The notes under the pieces are model-generated. The model did not search any database. It was not told the origin of the DNA and was given only the letters and a program-made list of their open reading frames with translations. Shown in pieces: positions 1 through 10,965 of a stretch of DNA of 64,000 bases (positions are counted from its first letter, which is position 1; the number at the start of each line of letters is the position of its first letter). This DNA is from Riptortus pedestris (lineage: Eukaryota > Arthropoda > Insecta > Hemiptera > Alydidae): the NCBI GenBank assembly GCA_019009955.1, contig CM032231.1, positions 111,906,501 through 111,970,500 on the forward strand. The letters are read 5' to 3'. The position numbers and the translations under genes are program-made.

Positions 1-430
1 ACCAGGCTAAAGAAAATAAGATATGTGCTTAAAAGGTTAAAAGAGCCTTATTATAACATAGAATGAACAACAGATTAGAGGTATATTACTCTGATTGTTC
101 GTCAATTAGCTAGTTCTGAACAGAATTCAAAAATGCAACGAAAGTTACAGCCTAAGAAATGACTCGAAATTTTGGTAGAACCATGAAAATAAAACAGTCG
201 AGTAAGACAAGAGATCTATAGATAGTTACCGCATCAACGTAGTTACTAAAACTTTCTTAAATTGAAGAGAAAATATCTTGTCTAGGGACTCAAAGTCATA
301 GAAGACAACCGGCACAGTGGTAAGGAGATATATCGAAAGAGAGAGCCAAGTATTTTGGAAAAAAAAAACACTCAAATAAAAAGATAAGATGACGAGTTAG
401 CAAATTCAAGTGGTTTGGGATATAGAAAAG
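1..430. other. No gene recognised
   Basis: AT-rich sequence with stop codons in all frames and no repeat family that recurs elsewhere in the window. I see nothing to annotate. Confidence 0.6.
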
Positions 431-1052
431 TCCGTCACGCAGGTGCTGCTAAAACTAAGCAGATTTCCCACGTGAAGTTTTACAATAGACAAATCTGCCT
501 AATAACACCTGTAGTAGTAAGGTATCTTTAAACCTATTCACGAGGGACGAATAGTTACCTGAATGGCCGCACTAGCTCTCGGCGGATAGTGCCGAACATA
601 GCCGACTCCTGCCTAACACACACAATACAAATACAAATATCTCGATTAACATTCAAGATAAAGAATAAATGTCTAGAACAATATTTATAGTAAATTTAAT
701 TTGCAATAAGATTGATCCTATACAATTTTTCGATCCGATGCACGATAACGGAGATATTTCGAATTTTCAAAAATCCCCCCTTCTAATCCTCCCTCCCACG
801 GGTCCAATTTCAGCCATTAACGAACTTTCTTTTTCCATAAAACTCTTAAATATGAAGTTTGGTAACGATCCAACAAAAATTGCGACCGCTAGATCGTTAA
901 CAGACAAATATATATATATATATATATAATTTTGAACGGACCTCATTTTCCTCCTCTCCGGGGTAGGATCGATGGACATTTGAGGAAATTTTTCAAAACT
1001 CGCGTCATGAGTACGACCTCAATAGCTGATTTCCCTCAAGGGAAATCTGCTA
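431..1052 (+). mobile_element. HINE-TA copy (DINE-1/Helentron-like non-autonomous element)
   Basis: Copy with both ends. The 5' end reads TCCGTCACGCAGG and is followed by AAGCAGATTTCCCACGTG. The 3' end has the stem-loop around CCCTCAAGGG and ends ATCTGCTA. In order it holds the 5' block, a unique-looking spacer, the conserved block starting near 'tctcgattaacattcaag', a C-rich tract at 775-800, a short (TA)n at about 908-928, and the conserved 3' block. A stop-free frame at 669-929 crosses the block and the (TA)n; I do not regard it as a gene. Family membership is seen directly by comparison with the other copies. The HINE/DINE-1 assignment is inferred from sub-terminal inverted repeats, microsatellite core and 3' hairpin. 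Confidence 0.85.
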
Positions 1053-1149
1053 AAATGAATTTAGAGTAGCATTTTAATAGTGGAAGCTGTACAGAGGCCG
1101 AAGAGATGAATATGGCTTAAGAGCAGGATGAAAATGTGTTTGAGGCCCC

Positions 1150-1470
1150 AGATCATTTGGATGGCGAAATGACGTTTGGGCAATGTCACATAGGTTCGTC
1201 GAAGTAGGAAGTGATCAGCTGATATCACGGATCCACCAGTTAATCCTGGAGTACTAGAAGGAAGTATGGAGACCAGAGAGATGGAATAAAAACCTCGTAT
1301 GTAATACCATAAAGAAAGTTCCTCTTATGGGTGTGAAAATTATAATCGAATCGCTCTAGGGAAGCAAGATCCAGGCGTACACTGTATATTCCTGAGTAGA
1401 ATGGATTTGCTTCATGTGTGAGCGTTAGTAGGTTACGAAACAAAGTTCATAAGTGGATGCACGTTAGAGT
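1150..1470 (+). pseudogene. Fossil LINE reverse-transcriptase fragment
   Basis: Translation of the + strand around 1200-1360 shows a stop-interrupted string resembling the N-terminal RT region of non-LTR retrotransposons: 'SDQLISRIHQLI', then 'WRPERWNKNLVCNTIKK', then 'PLMGVKIIIESL'. This fits the familiar order IHxLI, WxxExxPxxWxxxxxxxIxKK, then the NYRxIxL-type stretch. There are several stops and probable frameshifts, so it is long dead. The match is to remembered family patterns only, without alignment; clade cannot be assigned. Confidence 0.42.
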
Positions 1471-1559
1471 TTAGTCACTAGTCAGTGCAGAACAACTGAA
1501 TTCAACGTGAGAAGTCGCTTAACCAATAAGTTTCTGCAGTGAATGAGAAAATCGAGACC

Positions 1560-2585
1560 ACAAACATAAAGGATTTGAAGTAAAATAATTCAGCCTTTTT
1601 AACCCAATTAAATTCATATTTTCAGGATTTTTTTTTTTTCCAATTTTATTTTACTCTACCTAAACATTTATCACAAAGCCTCAGAAATTATTCCAGCGAG
1701 TACTTAAAGATGTAGAACATACATTTTTCACGAGTGAAGAAGAAATGGCGTTAGGGGGAAAAAAGAGGAAGAAAATAAAATGAGAGAGAAAAAGAAAGGA
1801 TCATGGGTTTAGGCTTTGGGAGTTTTCCCCTCATTTGGCTGGGCCGAGCTCCTTGAGTTATAACCTACCTTTATCTCGGTCCGCCCCTCATTCTTCCCTC
1901 TCACATAATTAAGGCACCTTTACAACGCTCACCCCCCCCCTTCAACCCGACTTTTTGAATTCCCGCACATTTCATTTTTAAAAGTCGCCTCTCCTCCCCA
2001 CCACTTTCCCCACTTTCCACGGCCTTATGATTTATGTAGCAATTAAAGTATTATACTTTCCCTCAACTCCTGTTTTCCACCTTAAACCTTTTTTCGACTG
2101 GGGGAGGCCTAAATGGACGGTAAATGTCCCCAAAAGATTATTATCTGTCACATTACGTAGTTTTCAAAAGAGCTCTCTCCGCCCTAAAACCCCCAGATAG
2201 GACTGATGATGTGCTTGCAACTTTTGTTGTTAGAAGTCGTAATGGAATTTGAATTAGCATAATTTTTTTCCTTGAGAAAACGACGAAAATAGTCCCAGAA
2301 TTAATGACTCAAAATTATCAGATAATGTGAGGATAATATAATGTAGATTTTCTTTACGAATAAAAAGTTTTAATTCAGTTGATGTAGTTATGATAATTAT
2401 GAAATCCTCTAATTATACCGCTAGACACATTTATTGTAAACCTAGAAGTCATTTTATAACTAATATAATAAAAAAATTAAACCTAAATTTAAAATAGTCC
2501 ATTTCTTTCATTTTAATATTAATATTAGTTTTCATATTGATAATAAATGAAGCTATTTAAGTGTGAATTATTTAAGTAAAAAATG
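1560..2585. other. No gene recognised
   Basis: AT-rich with short homopolymers (T-run near 1627, C-run near 1930) and a pyrimidine-rich stretch at 1880-2120. No long open frame and no recurrent repeat. Confidence 0.5.
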
Positions 2586-3023
2586 TCCGTCACGCAGGGG
2601 CTGCGTAAACTAAGCAGATTTCCCACGTGAAGTGTTACAATAGAGAAATTTCACGAGAGCCGAACAGTTAAGGAAACGGCCGACCTAGCTTTTGGCGGGA
2701 AAGTCACTCTCATCCGTTATCCGCCCAGATTTAATAAAATGCAAATATCTCGGTTAATATTCAAGATAGAGAATAAATGTATATAACAATATTTATAGTA
2801 AATTTAATTTGCAATAAGATTAATTCTATACAATTTTTCGATCCGACGTATAGTAACGGAAATATTTCGAATCTTCGAAAATCCTCCCCTTCTAAACCCC
2901 CCCCCCCTCCCACTGATCCGATTTCAGCCGTTAACGTACTTGATGTTTCTTTTTACATAAAACGACTAAATATCGAGTTTGGTAACGATGAAACAAACAT
3001 TGCGACCGCTATAGAAGTCAAAC

Positions 3024-3060
<37 letters not shown>

Positions 3061-3198
3061 TATATATATATACAGTTTTGAACGGACCTCATTTTCGTCA
3101 TCTCCTAGGTAGGACCGATGGACATTTGAAGAAAAAAATCGAAAATTCAGTCACGAGTACAACCTCAATAGCTGATTTACCTTAAGGGAAATCTGCTA
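2586..3198 (+). mobile_element. HINE-TA copy
   Basis: Complete copy: 5' TCCGTCACGCAGGGGCTGCG, sub-terminal AGCAGATTTCCCACGTG, a C-run at about 2898-2910, (TA)n at about 3029-3070, and a 3' end reading CTTAAGGGAAATCTGCTA. The left flank is an A-run ending ATG and the right flank is AAATC, consistent with insertion into an A-rich site. The 3' hairpin is imperfect on its left arm (GATTTACC). Confidence 0.88.
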
Positions 3199-3463
3199 AA
3201 ATCTTATCCTAGTCATAATCATCATAAAAGGAAGTTTGTTAGCAATATAGACGGTCGTAAAGCTGTAAAGAAATATCTACAAGAACAACAAATTGAAATT
3301 TATTTTTCGCACTAAAATACTACTTATTTTTAGGTCATCAAAATACTCTATTTGTTTGTCAAAATTGTCTATTTGAGTCGTTTAAAGTATAATAGATCCA
3401 ATCTTGGATCAAATGTTGCGCTATTCATTTTTTCGTAACTCAAGTATACTGTTTTGTTATAGG

Positions 3464-4116
3464 GCCTTAAGGGAAATCAGCTATTGAGGTCGTACTCATG
3501 GCGCAATTTTCGAAATTTGTCTTCAAATGTCCATTGTTCCTACCCAGTAGATAACGAAAATGAGGTCCGTTCAAAACAATATATTTGTCTGTTACCGCTT
3601 TAGCGGTCACAATTTTTGTTTGATCGTTACCAAACTTGTCGTTTTGCCTTTGTTTTTACCAGAGACATTTATTATAGGAGATACATGGACTACTAAAATT
3701 TGACTGATTCAGATAACAATTAATCTGATTCATTATAAATTTCAGTAGTAGATATAGTACATAGTTTTCAATAAAATTAATATTTTATATGCTGATATGT
3801 TTCAGTTATTGTTTTTCTCCCGTTGTCCGTTGGCCGACCTGTTTGTTTACATTTGAGACGCTTCCTGCCGGGAGGGGAAAGAATTCTTCTTACCGTTTGT
3901 ATTGAATCACTTAATATTCACGGTGGTGTGTTAGCAGTATGTAGGTTTGTCTATTATTAAACTACACGAGGGAAGTCTGCTTAGCTCACGTATTCCCCGC
4001 GTGAAGGACTTTTTTTTTATATTGAAATAGGGAATATGTTGTTATATAAGATTCAAAGTGTGTTATACTAGCATGTTGGGAAAACTGCTTAGTTTACGCA
4101 GCCCCTGCGTGCCGGA
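3464..4116 (-). mobile_element. HINE-TA copy, long 5' subtype, internally deleted
   Basis: Reverse-orientation copy. It starts within the 3' hairpin (CCTTAAGGGAAATCAGC) and ends at GCAGCCCCTGCGTGCCGGA, the reverse complement of the 5' end. The microsatellite has shrunk to a few TA units near 3581. Much of the conserved middle block is missing: a jump near 3640 leads straight into the long-subtype 5' region, which contains GTTTACATTTGAGACGC and CACGGTGGTGTG. Together with the + copy ending at 3198 it makes a pair with 3' ends facing each other. Confidence 0.8.
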
Positions 4117-5890
4117 ATTTCTCCCCTGGATTCAAAGTCAGTAAGCAATTGAAACCAAATCCAATTTCATCATTTTATGCCTTCGGCTTGTCCAAGAAAC
4201 AATACATTTAGTTTTATTAGAGCTCAGGGACCTTTTGTTTTATTACTTTTGAAGGGAGGTTGTTCTAGTCCAATTACCTGTTCAATGGGAGCTCTATAAA
4301 AACATTTAACAGCCACCATGGCATAGGAGTCACATCAATTCTAAAATTTAATTTAAACCAACCATCAGAGCTAAACAAAAAAAGAAATTAAGTAAAAGCA
4401 CAAAAAACTGCGACATTTACGATTAGGTTAAGAACTAGGATGAAATACAGCTAGAAGCTCCGAGCGTGAGAGAGTCTAGGTCAAAACAGAGGGAAGTCTC
4501 ACGACCCGGGTGTAAGGGGGGGGGGTGTCAAATAAAAACAGGTGTTTTAGTGACTATCTTTAGGGCTTTATAAGTTTCCTTTCTTTATTATAATATCCTC
4601 TTCCGTTTAAGAACATGGGGCTGACCCACAACGGGGTCGTCATATGATCCCGTATTTTGGCACCAATTCAAATCGTTCCAATAACCCCTTGATGCTCGCC
4701 CCCAGATGGAATATGGAAATTTGAACGGTGTCACTTCCCATCGGACAAACGCTCCTGCCGACATGCTCTTCCGGTCGTAAAACCCGACTGATAAACTTGA
4801 GTCCTGGCTATCATCGCTCTACGACCAAATGTGTTGTATAAAGAACTCATTCCTTATCTCCCATATCCAAAACTAGATGTCTTCATTAGAATAAGGAAAT
4901 TTCACAAGAAACCTGTCATAAAGTGCCGATTGTGATCAAATATTAATCGTGGAGTAGCTCTTAGATATTTATTAAATTTACGGACTTGTTCTGTCATAAT
5001 TTACATAGTGGTAACTTTTGAACATAACTTTCTACTTAAATTATTGTCATTGAATTAAGGAAGCAGACCTTTCAAAAGAAATTGAGGTTATTTCATCCCA
5101 TTCTTGTTCTAACAAAGGCTAAATTGTTTAATTTGAATTTCAGTTGAAAAGGAAGTTGCATTATTTAATGGCTGTGTGCTTTCGGTGCCAGAAAATTGTT
5201 TTAGAAGTATTTGGAGGGGGGGGGTTATGCAAGACTAATATTACTTTCTGCCAGACTCAGTTAAATAAGCTTCATGTAGTAATTATTCCACGAACAATAT
5301 TATGAAAATATATACACAGTTCGGAAATTGTTTTATTATTATTGTTTCCAAGAAACTTTTGTTATGAGAGATACAGTGTTATAACGTCATCAATTACGAT
5401 TTTACATTCTTCTTTCGAAAATGTTTATTTAATCTATACCATACTCCACATTTAACCGTTTCAATCAACATTAGAGATCATATTTTTTATTGGCAGAAAT
5501 AGGACTTGGAGTAGTCGAGGTGTAGAGGGGAATTCAAAAATTCAAAATATTGAATTACATTAACAGTTGATGATTTTCAACGGTTGTTCTATCATTTTTT
5601 TTTTCGTAAAAGAATTTAAGCGAGTTAATCGTGTTTTCTTTTTTTCGGCCTTCATGGCAACTCAATTCAACTCATTGGCTTTTTGACATAGAAATAAAAA
5701 ATTTCAGTGGTGAAAGGAGATCACAAATGTGTTATACCAGCGCGTGTGAAATCAGCTTCGTGAAAACTTTTTCGCAGCACCTGCGTGGCGTACATTATTA
5801 TAAACGCTGTGTAATAGAAAATATATCTTCAAATTTCAGAAAACGCTTACATTCCAGGTTTCAAGGATATTAACATTCCATTTAAAAAAA
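4117..5890. other. No gene recognised
   Basis: About 1.8 kb with no repeat shared with the rest of the window and no convincing coding region. G-runs occur near 4517 and 5215. A short frame at 5631-5873 has no recognisable domain and no supporting context. Confidence 0.5.
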
Positions 5891-5893
5891 AAA

Positions 5894-6283
5894 AGTCTAA
5901 AACTAAGCAGATTTCCCACGTGAAGTTATACAATAGAGAAATCTCCATACGAAAGCTGAACAGTTACGGCAAATGGCCAAACTAGCTTTTGGCGGGAAAT
6001 TCCGTCATCCGTTATCGGCCCACAATTAATAAAAATGCAAATATCTCAGTTAGTATTCAAGATAGAGAATACATGTATAGAACAATATTTATAGTAAATT
6101 TAATTTACAATAAGATTGGTTCTATACAATATCCGACGTATGGTAACGGAGATATTTCAAATTTTCGAAAATCTCCCCCTCCCACTGGTCCGATTTTAGC
6201 CATTAACGAACTTGATCTGTCGTTTTGCATAAAACGTTTAAATATCGAGTTTGGTAACGATCAAACAGCTACAGCGTTAACAG

Positions 6284-6344
<61 letters not shown>

Positions 6345-6468
6345 ATTTTGAACGGACCTCATTTTCGTCATCTCCTGGGTAGGATCGAAGGACATTTGAA
6401 GAAATTTTTCGAAATTCGCGTCATGAGTACGACCTCAATAGCTGATTTACCCTAAGGGAAATCTGCTA
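5894..6468 (+). mobile_element. HINE-TA copy, 5' end damaged
   Basis: The 5' terminus keeps AGTC but has lost the CGCAGGGGCTGCG hairpin and continues at TAAAACTAAGCAGATTTCCCACGTG. The middle block is intact, the (TA)n at 6290-6340 is long, and the 3' end is CTAAGGGAAATCTGCTA. The conserved frame runs through 5989-6345 and ends as a Tyr-Ile run translated from the microsatellite. Confidence 0.85.
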
Positions 6469-6965
6469 ATTAATTCGTTACCTGACTCACGCGCACAACT
6501 CTAATTTGAACAGATGGTGTTTTTGTCATGTTGACGCATAACAATAAGTTATCTTGTACCTTGGCCCACATCTTCAGTGTATTTAAATAGCTAGTTGTCA
6601 TTAAATGGTCATTGAGGGTAAGTAAGAAAGGAAATTACTGATAAAGCACTAGCAAACTAAAGTATTGAAGAAGCTAATATTTTAGAGTTTCCTGTTATTC
6701 GTTAGTTAATCAGACAATCTTAAGAATACGGAAAAATTGGAAATGATTGAGAAATGGAAAACTGTTTGACAATATGTATTATTGGCAGTTTTCCTTACAC
6801 AACGACTTACATGAGGTGTTTAATCCTCCCTTCAAATCAAGAAAAAAGTGAAGCTCCCTGAATGTACTTTATTTATAGTATTTGCGAGTTTATTACTGAT
6901 CAAATTAATTAACCATTATAATTTGTTTGTCCACTCATTTCACCCGCTTTTACCCTACTCTCCCC
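6469..6965. other. No gene recognised
   Basis: AT-rich, no recurrent repeat, no long frame. Confidence 0.5.
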
Positions 6966-6969
6966 TATA

Positions 6970-7330
6970 TTTGTCTTTTAACACTCTAGCGGTCGCAGTT
7001 TGTATTTGATCCTTACCAAACTCGATATTTAAACGTTTTATGACTAAACTAAAGAACGCCTGAAATCCGTCAGGGGGATAGAGGGGGAATTTCGAAAAAT
7101 CGTAATATATATATATATATATAAAGCCAATCTTATTGCAAGTTTAATGTTTTAATGTACTTTTTTTTCTTTTTTTTTTCAAAATGTAGATTATTAACGA
7201 ACATATTTGCATTTTTCAGTTTTCGGCTTTCAGTGAACCCCCACTCCTACTCATGTCATATTAACAAAAAGCTGTTACATTATGAAGCACTTTATTTGAA
7301 GCCTAAATAAAAAATGTTGGTGACAAAACG
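6970..7330 (-). mobile_element. HINE-TA fragment (middle block, long subtype)
   Basis: Shares, in reverse orientation, the AACGCTCTAGCGGTCGC-type block, the 'ccaaactcgatatttaaacg' stretch and the G-rich tract. A small (TA)n at 7107-7124 sits at an abnormal place, after the G-rich tract. It continues into the long-subtype segment containing AACCCCCACTCCTACTCATG. Both family termini are missing. Confidence 0.65.
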
Positions 7331-7369
7331 TCGTGCACTTTGGTTTATGATATAACAACTTATTTGTCA

Positions 7370-7735
7370 AAATGATATCAGTAGGAGTGGGGGTTCACAA
7401 AAAGCTGAAAACTAAAAAATCCGAATATCTTGGTTAGTATTCATCGTACTAATATAAGAATACTAGCTTTGGTACCCGGCGTTGCCCAGGAAATCATTGG
7501 TGACTGAACAATGATGTTATTTTTATAGCAAGGCTTCCTGAATAACAATCATATTGAGTTTCAACGTTTATTGTTTTTTGTCACAATAACATTAGTAAGT
7601 AACGTGCTATGGATAGTACATAGTTATTTCAATAACGTTGACATATTGGACGAAATAAGATTCTGTATAATACAATACAAGAGTTTGATTTCGCACAATT
7701 TCCACTGACACACGTTGCGCCAATTCAACACGAGT
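7370..7735 (+). mobile_element. HINE-TA fragment joined to the head of the ACCCGG retroposon family
   Basis: 7370-7447 repeats the HINE-TA long-subtype segment (GAGTAGGAGTGGGGGTT-like, then the 'tctcggttaatattca' block start). At about 7458 it switches to ACTAGCTTTGGTACCCGGCG, the head of the family seen at 16036 and 16721. This is followed by CCCAGGAAATCATTGGTGAC and a diverged 5' region up to about 7735. It looks like two fragments abutting. Confidence 0.5.
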
Positions 7736-8186
7736 TGGTTTAAGTAATGCATTATAAAATTGCATTTATCTCAAAACATTGAGTTCTCAATGAGAACAAT
7801 ATTTTTTTATTTAGGCTTCAAATAAAGCGTTTCATGACATAACAGTTTATTGTTAATATCACATGAGTAGGAGTGGGGGTTAAATGAAGGCCGAAAACTA
7901 AAAAATAACAAATATTTCGGTTAACAATCAGGATAGTGAAGAAACGTACATAGCAACCATTTATAGAAGAATATTACATTTGTAATAAGATCGGCGTATA
8001 TAATTTTTCGATCCGGCGTATAATGACGGATATATTTTTTGAAACTCTGCATACACAGGTCCAATTTCAGCCGTTAACAAACTTGATCTTCATTTTTACA
8101 TAAATCTTTTAAATATCGAGTTTCGTAACGATCAAACAAAAAATGCGACCGCTAGAGCGTTAACAGTGTGACACACACACACACAC

Positions 8187-8246
<60 letters not shown>

Positions 8247-8250
<4 letters not shown>

Positions 8251-8692
8251 ACGTTTTTTTATTACCAAAACCAGTAACAAACGTTTTTAATAAGAGTTCT
8301 TTTGGATTGCAAAATTAAATACTCGCAAGTTTCACAATTTTTATCACTGCAAAATTTATTTCACAATGCACAATAAACTTGGTGATTATTCTTAATTACT
8401 ACTCACAGTATACACTGATAGCGTTACTGTTCTTCAATGAGTCAGAGTCCAATAATTCACTGAAATTCACAGAAAGACGGCACTGCACTGTCCTTTACTT
8501 CGCGGCACTGCACTGTCTTAAACACGGCACTAAACTGTTACTTACAGTCACGGCACAACACTGTTCTTCTTTTAAAAACACTTTACCGCACTGCACTGAA
8601 GCACTGATGTGAACATCAAGACAGGTGACAATAAAACTGACTGCTCACGGCTGGCCCGAGCTTCTTTATATAGGTTGTCGGCATACATCAAA
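8247..8692 (-). repeat. 3' LTR, truncated
   Basis: Aligns without gaps to 10050-10495 of the other LTR and stops at the point where that copy continues 'ggggaattg'. The missing piece is the 5' half of U3 in element orientation. At 8693 the sequence passes directly into gag codons, marking the deletion junction. Confidence 0.93.
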
Positions 8693-10000
8693 CCATACCG
8701 CAGTTGAAGCATTCGGCGCGTGATCTATTCCTTTGCTCCTCCAGTATCCGCTTGACCACTGCTTCTATGTCACTCTTTTCGTCACCGCCACTTCGTGTTT
8801 CAGCAACAAGACGTCGCACATTGTAGACTTGCGGCTTTGAAATGACATTAGCAGTCTCCTGGGCTAGCGCATAAGAGATGGTTTCAGCAAAGGATGATTT
8901 TTGCATAGCACACACCGCGAATTTAACGTCTGGATCTCGTATACCATTCACAAATGCTTCAATCTTGAACTGATCCAAGAATGGATGATTTTCACCTGGG
9001 TAAGTCAGCTGCACTAGACGTTCTATTTCCATGGCAAAATCTTGTAGCGTCTCGTTCGGCTTCTGCACTCTGCCCCTTAGTTCCATCCTGTAAAGTTCTC
9101 GCTTATGCTCGCCGCCAAACTTGCGCTGTAATGCCAACATAATGTCCTCATAATTATTCCTACAAGCTGATGGTAAACTCTCCAGGATTTCTGCAGCGGT
9201 TCCCTTCAGTGTCAAAATCAATTCTACCGCTTTCTCTTCATCATTCCATCCGTTTCTACTGGCCACCGTCTCAAATTGGAATTTAAAAACATTAAATGGT
9301 ACATTACCGTCAAAAGTTTTATCTTGCTGGAATTTTCTGAAATGAGCCTCACCGGACCCTCTCGAACATGTAGATTATCCATTTGGAATTGTAGCTCACG
9401 TATTTCATCGTCCATCTTTCTTTCTAGGTTGGGCATTTTCTCTTCAACATTCTTCTTAATGCCGCAGAGTTTTTCATCAAACTCGCCGACTCTCTGCTCT
9501 ATTGCTCCCACTCGTTTGTCCAACACTTCTGATATTTCGTGGAGTTTTTGGTTTGTTGTTCTAGAAGCTTCCTGGAACTCTTGTCTGACTTCCGCCAACA
9601 TTTTCTCACTATTGCTTCTAGAAGTTTCCTGGAATTTTTCTTCGAGTCTCTCACAATTAGCTCTAGAAGCTTCTTCTAATCTTTCGTAATTAGCTCTAGA
9701 AGATTCCTGGAATTTTTCTTCTAGCCTGTCACAGTTAGCTCTGGTAGCTTCCAAGAGTTTCTGGTTATTTTCCATCTTTGCGGCTAAAATTGCATTTAAG
9801 TCCAAATTGCTACTTGAGATAGGATTACTTACAGCAATGTCTTCTTTATCGTCAAACTCGTGGGTACTTATGTCGATTCCTCGTCTTTGGAATTCATCTG
9901 TCAACCGCCTTTGTAGTTCAGCCTTGTTTCCTGTTGTTGGCAGATCTAGTTTAACCAACTCCTTCTTCAGATGATCTACTTTTAGTTCTTCAAACTTCAT
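8688..10000 (-). pseudogene. gag: gag of Ty3/gypsy element (SAP + coiled coil + capsid), frameshifted and truncated
   Basis: Gag builds the cytoplasmic retrotransposon particle and binds element RNA. The start ATG at 10000 lies 30 bases beyond the primer-binding site. The first frame (258 codons, 10000 to 9224) opens with a SAP-like domain, residues about 3-40 (EELKVDHLKKELVKLDLP, GNKAELQRRL). A long charged coiled coil with internal repeats of the type CERLEEKFQE follows at about residues 75-210. The second frame (9266 to 8688) holds the retrotransposon gag capsid region (AVELILTLKGTAAEILESLP, ALQRKFGG, LQDFAMEIERLVQLTYPG, FVNGIRDPDVKFAV). It ends in half a zinc knuckle (CFNCG), where the deletion cuts it. 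The two frames overlap, and the break that separates them appears to lie near 9350-9365. SAP-bearing gags are known from some animal gypsy lineages; the precise clade is unassigned. Confidence 0.88.
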
Positions 10001-10029
10001 TATTTCTTTTTGTTTATTTTAATTTTGCA

Positions 10030-10047
10030 ATCCCACTTCTGACACCA
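10030..10047 (-). promoter_or_regulatory. Primer-binding site, tRNA-Leu type
   Basis: On the minus strand the 18 bases TGGTGTCAGAAGTGGGAT begin two bases after the LTR end. They are complementary to the 3' end of eukaryotic tRNA-Leu including CCA, the usual start point for minus-strand DNA synthesis in many Ty3/gypsy elements. The match is from knowledge of tRNA-Leu 3' ends, not from a tRNA in this window. Confidence 0.85.
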
Positions 10048-10049
10048 GT

Positions 10050-10646
10050 TGTTACGTTTTTTTATTACCAAAACCAGTAATAAACGTTTTTAATAAGAGT
10101 TCTTTTGGATTGCAAAATTAAATACTCGCAAGTTTCACAATTTTTATCACTGCAAAATTTATTTCACAATGCACAATAAACTTGGTGATTATTCTTAATT
10201 ACTACTCACAGTATACACTGATAGCGTTACTGTTCTTCAATGAGTCACAGTCCAATAATTCACTGAAATTCACAGAAAGACGGCACTGCACTGTCCTTTA
10301 CTTCGCGGCACTGCACTGTCTTAAACACGGCACTAAACTGTTACTTACAGTCACGGCACAACACTGTTCTTCTTTTAAAAACACTTTACCGCACTGCACT
10401 GAAGCACTGATGTGAACATCAAGACAGGTGACAATAAAACTGACTGCTCACGGCTGGCCCGAGCTTCTTTATATAGGTTGTCGGCATACATCAAAGGGGA
10501 ATTGTCTAGTTCATTCCAGGCTGGGCTAGACGAGCCTAGTATCGTCTCGACCGACCCTCCGTCGGTCTCTTTGATCTACGTCACACTTTCCAAATACGCG
10601 ACTCTCTCTCTCTGAAGGATTATTCATCTATTTAATTTTCGCAACA
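10050..10646 (-). repeat. 5' LTR, complete (597 bp)
   Basis: Bounded by TGTTACG at 10050 and CGCAACA at 10646, giving TGTT/AACA inverted ends. In element orientation U3 begins at 10646. Several GCACTGCACTG-like direct repeats lie at about 10280-10410. The U3 part between 10496 and 10646 has no counterpart in the other LTR because of the deletion. Confidence 0.92.
10467..10475 (-). promoter_or_regulatory. LTR TATA box
   Basis: TATATAAAG on the minus strand inside the LTR, placed so that transcription would start about 25-30 bases downstream, near 10440. The same motif is kept in the truncated LTR at about 8664-8672. Confidence 0.6.
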
Positions 10647-10652
10647 ATATAT

Positions 10653-10693
<41 letters not shown>

Positions 10694-10695
10694 TA

Positions 10696-10750
<55 letters not shown>

Positions 10751-10965
10751 AATTCATTTTCGTCATTTCTTGGGTATGATCGATGGACATTTGAGGAAAT
10801 GTTTCGGTAGTCTGGTCATGAGTAAGACCTCAACAGCTGATTTCCCTTAGGGGAAATAAGCTAAAATGTAACAGAAGTGGACGAAATAAATAGCTGAAAT
10901 ATTTTAGAAAGAGTATAAGGCAAAGTCACTGACATTTATAAGCCTATATAAAGTAGTTGGGTTAT

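Larger units (their letters stand above)
8247..10646 (-). mobile_element. Ty3/gypsy-type LTR retrotransposon, internally deleted, pol lost
   Basis: Two direct LTRs flank a tRNA-Leu primer-binding site and a gag region, all reading on the minus strand. The right LTR (10050-10646, the 5' LTR) is complete with TGTT...AACA ends. The left LTR (8247-8692) keeps only part of the sequence. By eye the shared 446 bp differ at two positions (c/t and g/c) with no gap, so insertion was recent. A deletion runs from inside the gag zinc knuckle into the 3' LTR, removing protease, RT, RNase H, integrase, polypurine tract and most of U3. The outer flanks read ATAT on both sides, a possible 4-bp target duplication, but the target is a TA microsatellite so this is not independent proof. 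It cannot be autonomous. Confidence 0.92.
7740..10863 (+). mobile_element. HINE-TA copy interrupted by an LTR retrotransposon
   Basis: The long-subtype middle begins near 7740 and runs through the conserved block (ATCCGGCGTATAATGACGG), a C-poor version of the pyrimidine tract, and GCGACCGCTAGAGCG. It then enters a (CA)n at 8169-8188 and (TA)n from 8190. The LTR element occupies 8247-10646. The TA tract then resumes with a (CT)n at about 10657-10688 and more (TA)n. The copy finishes with the conserved 3' block and GGGGAAATAAGCTA at 10863. The 5' terminus (TCCGTC...) is absent. Confidence 0.8.

Noticed and set aside
2586..2605. HINE-TA as a canonical Helitron (5' TC, 3' CTRR, A/T insertion)
   Set aside because: A TC start and CTAA-like end can be read, but sub-terminal inverted repeats, insertion in A-runs and a hairpin overlapping the inverted repeat fit the Helentron/HINE type better.
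8243..8246. ATAT beside both LTR ends as a firm 4-bp target duplication
   Set aside because: The target is a TA microsatellite, so any even-length duplication would look the same; kept only as compatible evidence.
8379..8612. Identical 77-codon frames at 8379-8612 and 10182-10415
   Set aside because: They lie in the two LTRs and read against the element's transcription; duplicated only because the LTRs are.
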